The notes below the pieces were generated by a model, which was given only the letters and a program-made list of their open reading frames with translations, was not told the origin of the DNA and ran no database searches. A program made the position numbers and the translations under genes. A stretch of DNA of 64,000 nucleotides from Zhenpiania hominis (lineage in GTDB: Bacteria > Bacillota > Clostridia > Peptostreptococcales > Anaerovoracaceae). Position 1 is the stretch's first letter. The number at the start of each line of letters is the position of its first letter. Below, piece by piece: positions 45,146 to 52,511 of the stretch. Location: the NCBI RefSeq assembly GCF_014333425.1, contig NZ_JACRYT010000014.1, forward strand, positions 7,352-71,351. The letters are read 5' to 3'.

Positions 45146-47107
45146 TTATTTTACCAGTTTGTAATATTCCCTCGCTGTCAGGCTGTATACGGCTATATAG
45201 ATAACCGCGAAGGCCAGGATGGTAGCGGCCGTAGCCCCCACAAAGAGCCATACATTTGTAATCTGAATGGCAATCAGGAGCCGGCTCATCATATTAAAGG
45301 CAGCCGCCACATGGAAGATGGCCGCGATCAGCGGCAGGAAGAACACGATCAGAATCTGGCTGCGGATAGACCGCTTCACCTCGGCAAGACTCATGCCCAC
45401 CTTCTGCATAATGTGATAGTTTTCACTGTCCTCATAGCCTTCGGTAATCTGCTTGTAATAAATCATCAGAACCGTAGCGATGGTAAACAGAAGGCCCAGG
45501 AAAATCCCTACAAACAGCAGCCCTCCGTAAACGGAATGCAGCTCCATAGCGCTGGTCTCCCGGTTTTCAATATAAATCGATCTTCCGGTTTCTTCTGAAA
45601 GTGTGTCCGCAATCGCCCGGGTTTTGCTGTTGCTCTGAATATCCAGATCCACACCGGTAAAATAGGTTTCCTCAGAAAACGCTTCTTTGGCCGTGTTCCG
45701 AATCTCATCGACCACCTGCTGGTCTTTCACCAGGATATAATAAGGAATGGCAATGGTTCCCAGCTCAGCGGCGGTCTTAAAATCCGAAGACCCATCCTTT
45801 ACCCGAAATTCCATGGAACCGATGCCGAAGGTCTCCGAATTCACTTCCCGCTCGCCTCCGATGATAATTTCATCTTCCTCAAGAGGCCCGTAGTCCTTTT
45901 CCAGACGGCTCCCTTCCATAGGCACCAGATAAATCTGCACCAGTTCCTTATCCACGGAGAAGGTGTCAATCGGAATCACGCGGTTTCCCTGTTCTTCCCC
46001 ATAAGCGGCAACACAGGGGTAGGACACCACCTTTCCATGCTCCGCTCCATATCGGCTGAGAATCGTCTCAAACTGGTTTTCCAGCTCCGCCGCCTTATTT
46101 TCTGTCAGTGGCTTCTGACTTCTGGCCTGAATATCATAGGGAACCTGCCGATCCAGAATATCGCTGATTCCCACCTGCATGGAAACCGTCGTGGAAATAG
46201 TTACCAGAACCATGGTGCTGAGAATGCAGATGCTGGCAAGTCCCGCCGCGTTGCGTTTCATCCGGTAGAGCATGCCAGAAACAGCGGTAAAATGCTCGGT
46301 CTTATAATAAAAAGACTTTTTCTTTTTCAGCATTTTCAGAAGGGCGATGCTCCCGGCGGTAAATAGAAGATAGGTTCCCCCGATTACAAGAATGGTGGCC
46401 GCGAAAAACACACCCAGAGCCTGAATCGGAGAAACAACGGTAATCGCCATATAATACCCGGCTCCCGTCATTCCCAGACCCAGCAAAACCAACAACCATT
46501 TTGTCTTAGGCTCTTTTTCTCCCTGACGGCTTCCCGCCATAAGCTGAATCGGGTTTGCCAGGCTGATTCTTCCCAGATTGCACAGCAGTACTACCAGGAA
46601 AATCGCTCCGAACAGCACCGTTGTCAGCAACGCCCCGTCCGCGGAAATCTGATATCCCATGGGAAGCTCCACAACCAGAATCCGCAGCAGCAGCAGAAAA
46701 AACAGCTTTCCAAATACCATGCCCGCGATCAACCCGATGATCAGCGAGACAGCGGAAACGAAGAGCGTTTCCAGCAGCATGACTTTTCCGATATGGCGTT
46801 TCGCCATGCCCAGAATGTTGTAAAGGGCCAGTTCTTTTTTCCGCTGTTTAATCAGAAAGCTGTTTGTATAGAACAGAAAAATAGCGGAAAAAATACCTAC
46901 CACCCACATTCCGAACTGCAGCAGGCTCCGCAGAGTCGTACCCCCGAACATCTTCGTTACATCCGGATTGTAGACAATCGCGGCCATAATATAGAAGATC
47001 ATAATGCTGATGATACAGGTCAGCATATAAGGCACATAGCCTTTAGCGTTTTTCTTCACATTGTTCAGCGCCAGGCTTCCGTAAAAGGATTTACGCACGG
47101 TTTCCAC
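45146..47107 (-). CDS. BceB-type ABC transporter permease
   Basis: A 653-residue FtsX-like permease of the bacitracin/lantibiotic resistance class. It has ten predicted helices, with a large extracellular domain of about 210 residues between helices 7 and 8 (about 310-520) that contacts peptide-antibiotic complexes and the sensor kinase. Its first helices begin KGYVPYMLTCIISIMIFYIM. It overlaps the ATPase gene by 17 bases. No terminator was seen before the mntP leader, so read-through is possible. Confidence 0.9.
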   Translation of the reverse strand: METVRKSFYGSLALNNVKKNAKGYVPYMLTCIISIMIFYIMAAIVYNPDVTKMFGGTTLRSLLQFGMWVVGIFSAIFLFYTNSFLIKQRKKELALYNILGMAKRHIGKVMLLETLFVSAVSLIIGLIAGMVFGKLFFLLLLRILVVELPMGYQISADGALLTTVLFGAIFLVVLLCNLGRISLANPIQLMAGSRQGEKEPKTKWLLVLLGLGMTGAGYYMAITVVSPIQALGVFFAATILVIGGTYLLFTAGSIALLKMLKKKKSFYYKTEHFTAVSGMLYRMKRNAAGLASICILSTMVLVTISTTVSMQVGISDILDRQVPYDIQARSQKPLTENKAAELENQFETILSRYGAEHGKVVSYPCVAAYGEEQGNRVIPIDTFSVDKELVQIYLVPMEGSRLEKDYGPLEEDEIIIGGEREVNSETFGIGSMEFRVKDGSSDFKTAAELGTIAIPYYILVKDQQVVDEIRNTAKEAFSEETYFTGVDLDIQSNSKTRAIADTLSEETGRSIYIENRETSAMELHSVYGGLLFVGIFLGLLFTIATVLMIYYKQITEGYEDSENYHIMQKVGMSLAEVKRSIRSQILIVFFLPLIAAIFHVAAAFNMMSRLLIAIQITNVWLFVGATAATILAFAVIYIAVYSLTAREYYKLVK

Positions 47108-47858
47108 CTCCTGTAGCCAGCGCCGTCAGAGCGGTGGAGATCTTCTGGTACATCTGGTCATTGCTCATATCCCCTCTGTAAATCTGATGGAATACCTGCC
47201 CGTCTTTGATGAACAAAACCCGTCCCGCTTTGCTGGCAGCCTGAATACTGTGGGTTACCATGAGTATGGTCTGCCCTTCTCCGTTTACCTTTGAAAACAG
47301 GCTCAGAAGCTGTTCGGAAGCGCGGGAATCCAGGGCTCCTGTCGGTTCGTCAGCCAGAATCAGCTTAGGATCGGTAATCAGGGCTCTGGCAATGGCAACC
47401 CGCTGTTTCTGCCCGCCGGAAAGCTCGTAGGGATATTTTTTCAGGATCCCGGAAATCCCCAGTTTTTCCGCAATGGGAGTGAGCTTGCGGCTCATTTCCT
47501 GATAATTCTTTCTTGCCAGCACCAGAGGCAGATAGATATTGTCTTCCGCGGAAAAGGTATCCAAAAGGTTAAAATCCTGAAATACGAATCCCAGATTGTT
47601 TCTCCGGAATTCCGCGATATTTTTCTCTTTAATGGATACAATGCTCTGCCCCTCCAGCAGCACCTCCCCTTTCGTCGGCTTGTCCAGGGCGGCCAGGATA
47701 TTGAGCAGCGTGGTCTTTCCGGACCCGGATTCCCCCATAATGGAAATGTACTCTCCTTCGTCCACCGTAAAGCTGACATCCTTCAGAGCCCGGACTTTCT
47801 GGCCTCCGAACCGGGTGGTATAAATTTTTTCAACGTTTTTAACGTCCAGTAATGGCAT
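47091..47858 (-). CDS. BceA-type ABC transporter ATP-binding protein
   Basis: A 255-residue ATPase from the ATG at 47858 (AAAGGAG site). Walker A is MGESGSGKTTLLNILAALD, the signature is ELSGGQKQRVAIARAL, and Walker B is LILADEPTGALD. The Q-loop and H-loop (MVTHS) are intact. With the BceB-like permease it forms a flux-sensing transporter that removes antibiotics from lipid II cycle intermediates. Its promoter carries direct repeats likely bound by the BceR-like regulator. Confidence 0.93.
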   Translation of the reverse strand: MPLLDVKNVEKIYTTRFGGQKVRALKDVSFTVDEGEYISIMGESGSGKTTLLNILAALDKPTKGEVLLEGQSIVSIKEKNIAEFRRNNLGFVFQDFNLLDTFSAEDNIYLPLVLARKNYQEMSRKLTPIAEKLGISGILKKYPYELSGGQKQRVAIARALITDPKLILADEPTGALDSRASEQLLSLFSKVNGEGQTILMVTHSIQAASKAGRVLFIKDGQVFHQIYRGDMSNDQMYQKISTALTALATGGGNRA

Positions 47859-47897
47859 TTTGTTTTTCTCCTTTCCCTCTTCATTGAATCTGTCTAC

Positions 47898-47961
47898 ATT
47901 ATAGAAAAAAGGCGGATGCTCTGCCATCGATCCGGCTTACATCCACCTTACATTTTCGTAA
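47898..47961 (-). promoter_or_regulatory. Response-regulator-type promoter of the bceAB-like transporter genes
   Basis: The minus strand has TATAAT (plus 47898-47903) with a non-consensus -35 (TGGCAG at 47921-47926), as expected for an activator-dependent promoter. Ten bases upstream lie two direct ATGTAAG repeats 11 bp apart (plus CTTACAT at 47936-47942 and 47947-47953), the second extended to the inverted repeat TTAC-N6-GTAA. Confidence 0.7.
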
Positions 47962-47972
47962 CCTTGCCCCCT

Positions 47973-48965
47973 TCAGGAAAAGTTTTCCCGCCTCAGATCC
48001 AGAATCACCACGGTTCCCTTACCTTCTTCCGACTCAGCGCGAATTCCGTAGGAAAGCTTTTCCATAATGAGCCTGCACAGGTACAGCCCCTGACCTGTGG
48101 ATTTGCTGTACTGCCGTCCGTTTTCCCCGGTAAAGCCCTTTTCAAATACACGGGGCAGATCTTCTGCCCGGATGCCGATTCCCGTATCCCGGATAAAAAG
48201 CTGTTCTTCTTCCATCCAGATGAAAATGCTCCCGCCCGGCGGCGTGTATTTTAAAGAATTGGAAAGGATCTGCCCCAATACGATAAACAGCCATTTTTCA
48301 TCGGTGGCGGCGGTATAGCCGGTTTTCTGAAAATCCACGCGGATCTTCCTGCCGATAAACAGGGCCGCGTATTTTTTCAGCACTCTGGCAATCAGGGCGT
48401 CCAGCTCCACCTGTTCAAACATCAGATCCGAAGAAATATCCCGCGCCCGCACCCAGGACATGGCGGTATCCACGTATTCCTCAATATTAAAAAGCTCCAT
48501 GGACATCTGCCTGCCGTCCTCACCTGCCTGGGCGCCTTTTTTCTGAAGGAGCAGTCCCATCGCCGAAATGGGAGTTTTGATCTGGTGGGCCCACAGCGTA
48601 AAATAGTCGATCAGTTCTTTCTTTTCCACATAGGCGCGGGATTCCGACATCCGTTTTTGCCGGTGAAGTTCTTTGATAATTTCGGTATAATCCTCATCGA
48701 TCTGGTTTCCAGGTTCCGGCAGATCTTCGATCTGCGCGTCAATGACTTCCGTTAAGCGCTGCAGCTGCCTGTGCTGGACGGCATATTTGCGGAAATCATA
48801 GGCCGCTATAACCCCTGCCGCAATCAGACATAAAAGCCCTCCGTACAGCACCGCGTCCAGAGGGATCCTGCTCAGAAAAAATACGGTGGAGAAAATACAC
48901 ACACATACAAAGAACAGGAGGATCGCTTTTTTATGATATCTCAAATAATCTCCCAGTATCCTCAT
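47973..48965 (-). CDS. BceS-type intramembrane-sensing histidine kinase
   Basis: A 330-residue kinase with two helices in the first 60 residues (KKAILLFFVCVCIFSTVFFL and AVLYGGLLCLIAAGVIAAY) separated by only a few residues, so no extracellular sensor domain. The phosphoacceptor histidine is in WAHQIKTPISAMGLLLQ (about residue 122). ATP-binding boxes are QILSNSLKYTPPGG, RDTGIGIRAEDLPRVFEKGF and STGQGLYLCR. Kinases of this class are switched by the BceAB transporter. It overlaps the regulator gene by 4 bases. Confidence 0.92.
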   Translation of the reverse strand: MRILGDYLRYHKKAILLFFVCVCIFSTVFFLSRIPLDAVLYGGLLCLIAAGVIAAYDFRKYAVQHRQLQRLTEVIDAQIEDLPEPGNQIDEDYTEIIKELHRQKRMSESRAYVEKKELIDYFTLWAHQIKTPISAMGLLLQKKGAQAGEDGRQMSMELFNIEEYVDTAMSWVRARDISSDLMFEQVELDALIARVLKKYAALFIGRKIRVDFQKTGYTAATDEKWLFIVLGQILSNSLKYTPPGGSIFIWMEEEQLFIRDTGIGIRAEDLPRVFEKGFTGENGRQYSKSTGQGLYLCRLIMEKLSYGIRAESEEGKGTVVILDLRRENFS

Positions 48966-49636
48966 GCTCCCACCATATAGCCAATACCTTTCTTTGTCCG
49001 TATAAAGTCCGAAAGACCGGCGTCAGAAAGCTTCCTGCGAAGACGCGTTACGTTGACGGTCAGAGTGTTGTCATCCACGAAGCTGTCATCCTCCCACAGC
49101 GCTTTCATAATCGCGTCTCTGGAAACGATTTCCCCGACGCGGGACATCAGACACTGAAGAATCCGGTACTCGTTTTTCGTCAGTTCAACGCGCTTTCCCT
49201 CATAAGTGAGCGTCGCGTCACTCAGATTCAGTACCGCGCCCTGATATTCCAGCGCGGCGGATGGCTCCTGAAAGGAATAGTTTCTCCGTAGCAGCGCCTG
49301 AATCTTCGCCGTCAGCACATTCAGATCAAAGGGCTTTGTAATGAAATCATCTCCGCCCATGTTAAGCGCCATAACGATGTTCATATTATCATCCGCCGAG
49401 GAAAGAAACACAATAGGCACCCTGGAAACAGCCCGAATTTCGCCGCACCAATGATAGCCGTTGAAAAAAGGCAGACCGATGTCCAGCAAAACAAGGTGGG
49501 GCTGAAAGGCGCCGAATTCCTCCATCACCTTCTCAAAGTCGCTGACCTTCTTTGTCTCATATCCCCATTTTCCCAGATGTTCCGCCACAATTCCCGCTAT
49601 GGTCGGATCATCCTCCACAATCAACACTTTGTACAA
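48962..49636 (-). CDS. BceR-type OmpR-family response regulator
   Basis: A 224-residue two-domain regulator. The receiver has the acidic pair EDDP, the phosphoacceptor in LVLLDIGLPFFNG (Asp53 region) and Lys in FITKPFDLNVL. The OmpR winged-helix domain has YEGKRVELTKNEYRILQCLM and VDDNTLTVNVTRLRRKL. The start is TTG at 49636 behind GGGGGA. It probably activates the bceAB-like promoter at 47898. It is the first gene of the module. Confidence 0.92.
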   Translation of the reverse strand: MYKVLIVEDDPTIAGIVAEHLGKWGYETKKVSDFEKVMEEFGAFQPHLVLLDIGLPFFNGYHWCGEIRAVSRVPIVFLSSADDNMNIVMALNMGGDDFITKPFDLNVLTAKIQALLRRNYSFQEPSAALEYQGAVLNLSDATLTYEGKRVELTKNEYRILQCLMSRVGEIVSRDAIMKALWEDDSFVDDNTLTVNVTRLRRKLSDAGLSDFIRTKKGIGYMVGA

Positions 49637-49821
49637 ATCACGTTCCCCCTTTTTCTATCATTCCCTCCTGATTTATTTTCAGTTTATCAAAAATAAGCAG
49701 TTGATACAATCCTGACTTTTAAGAATACTTCTCCTCTTTTCAAGTGCTTTAAATTATAGTACAATGACTCCAGACAAAATAGAAAATGTCAAAATCAGCA
49801 AGAAAAAAGCGACCTTAATAA

Positions 49822-49858
49822 AAGGAGAGGATATGTATCGGGCACTTGATACATATCC
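49822..49858 (-). terminator. Intrinsic terminator of the GntR-ABC operon
   Basis: Perfect 11-bp stem GGATATGTATC/GATACATATCC (49829-49839 with 49848-49858). On the minus strand it is followed by TCTCCTTTTATT. Confidence 0.75.
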
Positions 49859-49916
49859 TTTTCCCTTTACTCTCCACTCCAATACAATTCAGGCTTTACT
49901 GCAGGTTCAGCTTTAA
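49833..49916 (+). CDS. Possible 27-residue small ORF
   Basis: ATG follows AAAGGAGAGG at ideal spacing and encodes MYRALDTYPFPFTLHSNTIQ plus seven residues. A plus-strand promoter-like TTTTCA-N17-TACAAT (49737-49765) lies 67 bases upstream. However, the start codon sits inside the hairpin that terminates the opposite-strand permease gene, and the purine-rich 'ribosome site' is the complement of that terminator's T tract. Real expression is doubtful. Confidence 0.2.
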   Translation: MYRALDTYPFPFTLHSNTIQALLQVQL

Positions 49917-50735
49917 GCTGAGAATCCGTTCCGTTATCACATGGAACCCCACAAGCTGGACCGCGGTTAGGAGAAACAGAATTCCCGCGCCAATCTGCCC
50001 GGCCCGGAAGACGTTATCCGCTCCTCCGGAAATAACCGTATTGAGCCATTGGCTGATCCCCAGGTTTTCCGCCGCCACCATGACAATCGCGGAGAGGATT
50101 GTAATCACAAGATTCAGCCCGATATAAGCGCCAAGGGCCAGTAGCACTCTGTGCTTATTGGCAAGCTGCCCGATAGCCAGCGACGCGTAGATCTGGTAAA
50201 TGCTTTTCAGCAGGGATAGGAGGATCAGAATCACTCCTTCCACGAAAAACAGAATGTACCAAGGGTCCTTGTCCAGAAAAGCGCCCACGGCTCGGAACAT
50301 CTCCGGAACGGCTTTAAATCCATTTGCCCCCGCCAGCGCCAGTATGGATAAAAATGCCACAATCATGCTGACCAGAACAACTCCCGCCGCTACAACGCCT
50401 TTCGATGTGATCAGCTGCCATGGTTTAACCGGAAGTGTATGCATCAGGTAGCCTTCGTCCCCCAGCAGGCCCCTGTAAAATCGCATGACGACAATTACCA
50501 GGGTTGTTACAACCAGTACGGCAAAAACCGCCGCGTACATGAGTCCGGTCACCAGTTCCACAATACCTACCAGAACATTCAGCTTCTGCTCTCCATCATC
50601 GAAAAACATATCCCCCAGAACATGGATGCTCAGGCTGAAAAGCAGACTTGCCGCGATCAGCGCGGCCCAGATAACTGCCATAAGTTTAATACTGGATCGC
50701 ATCTCATATTTGATCAATTTACCTGTCATTTCCAT
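49896..50735 (-). CDS. ABC-2-type transporter membrane subunit
   Basis: A 279-residue permease with six to seven helices, beginning LIKYEMRSSIKLMAVIWAAL. The block FYRGLLGDEGYLMHTLPVKPWQLITSK between helices 2 and 3 is the usual coupling region of ABC-2 permeases next to YtrA-type regulators. The substrate is unknown. It overlaps the ATPase gene by 17 bases and ends at a hairpin terminator. Confidence 0.85.
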   Translation of the reverse strand: MEMTGKLIKYEMRSSIKLMAVIWAALIAASLLFSLSIHVLGDMFFDDGEQKLNVLVGIVELVTGLMYAAVFAVLVVTTLVIVVMRFYRGLLGDEGYLMHTLPVKPWQLITSKGVVAAGVVLVSMIVAFLSILALAGANGFKAVPEMFRAVGAFLDKDPWYILFFVEGVILILLSLLKSIYQIYASLAIGQLANKHRVLLALGAYIGLNLVITILSAIVMVAAENLGISQWLNTVISGGADNVFRAGQIGAGILFLLTAVQLVGFHVITERILSLKLNLQ

Positions 50736-51459
50736 TCACCCCTCTCGCAAACGGCACCATGCGAAATGTATCTCTGAAAACATCGTCGATGGATTTTCCT
50801 TCCTTCTCCTTAATCGCATCCACAGTCTCGTGCCTTACGACCTTTCCTTCTTTTATAAACACAACTTCGTCCAGCACCCTTTCAATATCTGAAATCAGAT
50901 GGGTAGAAAGGATGACGGTCCCCTCCTCATTATAATTGTTGATGATCGTCGTCAGAATGTAATCTCTGGCTGCCGGATCTACGCCGGCAATGGGCTCGTC
51001 GAGAAGATAAAGCTGCGCGTTTCTGCTCATTACCAGAATCAGCTGTACCTTTTCCCTCGTCCCTTTGGACATAGTCTTAATCCGATCCTCTTTGTCGATA
51101 TTCAGGGCCGCGCACATTTTTTCCGCCTTGCTCCTGTCAAAATCCTCATAGAATTCGTCGAACATGCTCAGAATGTCTTTTACATTCATCCAGTCCGCGA
51201 AATAGGTCCGATCCGGCAGGTAACTTACAATGGATTTGGTGTAGACTCCCGGCGTCTTTCCATCGATGAAAAGCTCCCCCTTTGTCGGCTGGATCAGCCC
51301 GTTCATCAGTTTGATCATGGTGGTTTTTCCGCTCCCGTTCGGTCCCAGAAGTCCGATGACTTTTCCCCTGCCTATGGTTAACGTTACATTGTCGAGAGCA
51401 AGTTTTTTGCCGAATCCTTTGCTGACACCCCGAAATTCGGCCAGTGGCGCTTTTTTCAT
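50719..51459 (-). CDS. ABC transporter ATP-binding protein (YtrB-like)
   Basis: A 246-residue ATPase. Walker A is GLLGPNGSGKTTMIKLMNGL, Walker B is LYLLDEPIAGVDPAARD, and the H-loop is LSTHL. The ABC signature reads MSKGTREKVQL instead of LSGGQ, a variation common in this branch. It overlaps the regulator gene by 4 bases. With the ABC-2 permease it forms a single transporter under the GntR-family repressor. Confidence 0.9.
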   Translation of the reverse strand: MKKAPLAEFRGVSKGFGKKLALDNVTLTIGRGKVIGLLGPNGSGKTTMIKLMNGLIQPTKGELFIDGKTPGVYTKSIVSYLPDRTYFADWMNVKDILSMFDEFYEDFDRSKAEKMCAALNIDKEDRIKTMSKGTREKVQLILVMSRNAQLYLLDEPIAGVDPAARDYILTTIINNYNEEGTVILSTHLISDIERVLDEVVFIKEGKVVRHETVDAIKEKEGKSIDDVFRDTFRMVPFARGVNGNDR

Positions 51460-51824
51460 TTTTCTTCTTCCTCTCTTTCTTTTATCATCTTCACAATATC
51501 ATCCGCGTTGTAGCCGATAGCGGCCATTTCTTTGATAAACCGCTCGATACTTTCCTTGGCAATCATCTCTTTCATCCGTTTCACCAACCCTTCATCCCTT
51601 GTAACGGTTCTGCCTGCCGTCCGGTTTGTTGTTACGAATCCATCGTTTTCCAGCTCACTCAGAGCCCGCTGCATCGTATTGCGGTTGACTCCCGCGTCTT
51701 CCGCCAGTTCTCTCACCGTTGGAAACGCGCCGCCCATAGCGAACTTTCCCGCGACGATAGCGACAATCAGCTGCTGCTTCAGCTGCGGCCAGATCGGCCT
51801 GCTGTCATCAAGTTTCCATTCCAC
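51456..51824 (-). CDS. GntR-family repressor, YtrA subfamily
   Basis: A 122-residue regulator with an N-terminal winged helix (RPIWPQLKQQLIVAIVAGKF, then TVRELAEDAGVNRNTMQRAL and NDGFVTTNRTAGRTV). A short C-terminal helical dimerisation tail replaces a ligand domain, as in YtrA. YtrA-type repressors control adjacent ABC transporters and respond to wall-active antibiotics in several Firmicutes. An inverted repeat next to the promoter is a likely operator. Confidence 0.92.
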   Translation of the reverse strand: MEWKLDDSRPIWPQLKQQLIVAIVAGKFAMGGAFPTVRELAEDAGVNRNTMQRALSELENDGFVTTNRTAGRTVTRDEGLVKRMKEMIAKESIERFIKEMAAIGYNADDIVKMIKEREEEEK

Positions 51825-51860
51825 ACCTTACCCCTCCTTCTTGATTTCTGGTTTGCCGTT

Positions 51861-51931
51861 TTGTCTTATTGTTTTATTGTCCTATGCGCTTAAGACAATA
51901 TTAATATATACCAGCCTGTCGGATTTTGCAA
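51861..51931 (-). promoter_or_regulatory. Promoter and operator of the GntR-ABC operon
   Basis: TTGCAA (51926-51931), 17-bp spacer and TATATT (51903-51908) on the minus strand. Just downstream lies the inverted repeat TTGTCCTA-N6-TAAGACAA (51877-51898), with a third half-site TTGTCTTA at 51861-51868. Its position over the start point suits repression by the encoded GntR protein. Confidence 0.7.
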
Positions 51932-52030
51932 CCCTTTTTTCGGATTTTAGTTAATTTTTTTGACGAGACGCGGGACAGCCCCCGGATTTGAACACAGAAC
52001 GCTTTTCACAAATCGCCGGATTTACAACTC

Positions 52031-52080
52031 TTGACCTTGGACCGGTTTCCCTCTATAATATTACATATGTAAGTCTTACA
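52031..52080 (+). promoter_or_regulatory. Promoter with MecI/BlaI-type operator for the repressor-sensor pair
   Basis: TTGACC (52031-52036), 17-bp spacer and TATAAT (52054-52059). TTACATATGTAA (52061-52072) immediately follows, the palindromic core recognised by MecI/BlaI repressors, and CTTACA (52075-52080) repeats the half-site. Confidence 0.85.
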
Positions 52081-52124
52081 GGCCCACGGGCCGCGGATGA
52101 AAGCGGATAAGGAGGACAGGGAAT

Positions 52125-52511
52125 ATGAAACAGGTTCCGCAGATTTCCCAGGCGGAATATGAAGTGATGAAAATAATCTGGAAGTACGCGCCCATCGCGA
52201 CTTCGCAGGTCGTAGAAAGGCTGTCGGACAGCAAATGGAGTCCTAAGACCATTCAGACCATGCTGCTGCGGTTGGTGAAAAAAGGCGCGCTTGCCAATGA
52301 AAAGCAAGGGCGTTCCTTTGTATACACGCCTCTTGTAGGCGCGGAGGAGTACCGGCTTCAGGCCAGCCACCGTTTTCTCGATCGGCTGTACGACGGCGCT
52401 CTCGGCTCTATGGTTCTGAATTTCATTGAGCAGGATCAGCTCTCTGAGGAAGAAATCCAGTCTCTAAAGGCTCTTCTGGACGGAATGGATAAAGGAGAGA
52501 AAGATGACTGA
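52125..52511 (+). CDS. BlaI/MecI/CopY-family repressor
   Basis: A 128-residue winged-helix repressor: PQISQAEYEVMKIIWKYAPI, then VVERLSDSKWSPKTIQTMLLRLVKKGAL, and ENEKQGRSFVYTPLV-like wing residues. In this family the sensor protease inactivates the repressor, by cleavage in its C-terminal part. Both the own promoter and that of the facing PBP carry matching operators. It overlaps the sensor gene by 8 bases. Confidence 0.94.
   Translation: MKQVPQISQAEYEVMKIIWKYAPIATSQVVERLSDSKWSPKTIQTMLLRLVKKGALANEKQGRSFVYTPLVGAEEYRLQASHRFLDRLYDGALGSMVLNFIEQDQLSEEEIQSLKALLDGMDKGEKDD

Noticed and set aside
47865..47927. Longer N-terminus for the BceA-like ATPase
   Set aside because: The extra 23 codons cover the -10 box of the operon promoter and are not ATPase-like. 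The ATG at 47858 has a good ribosome site.
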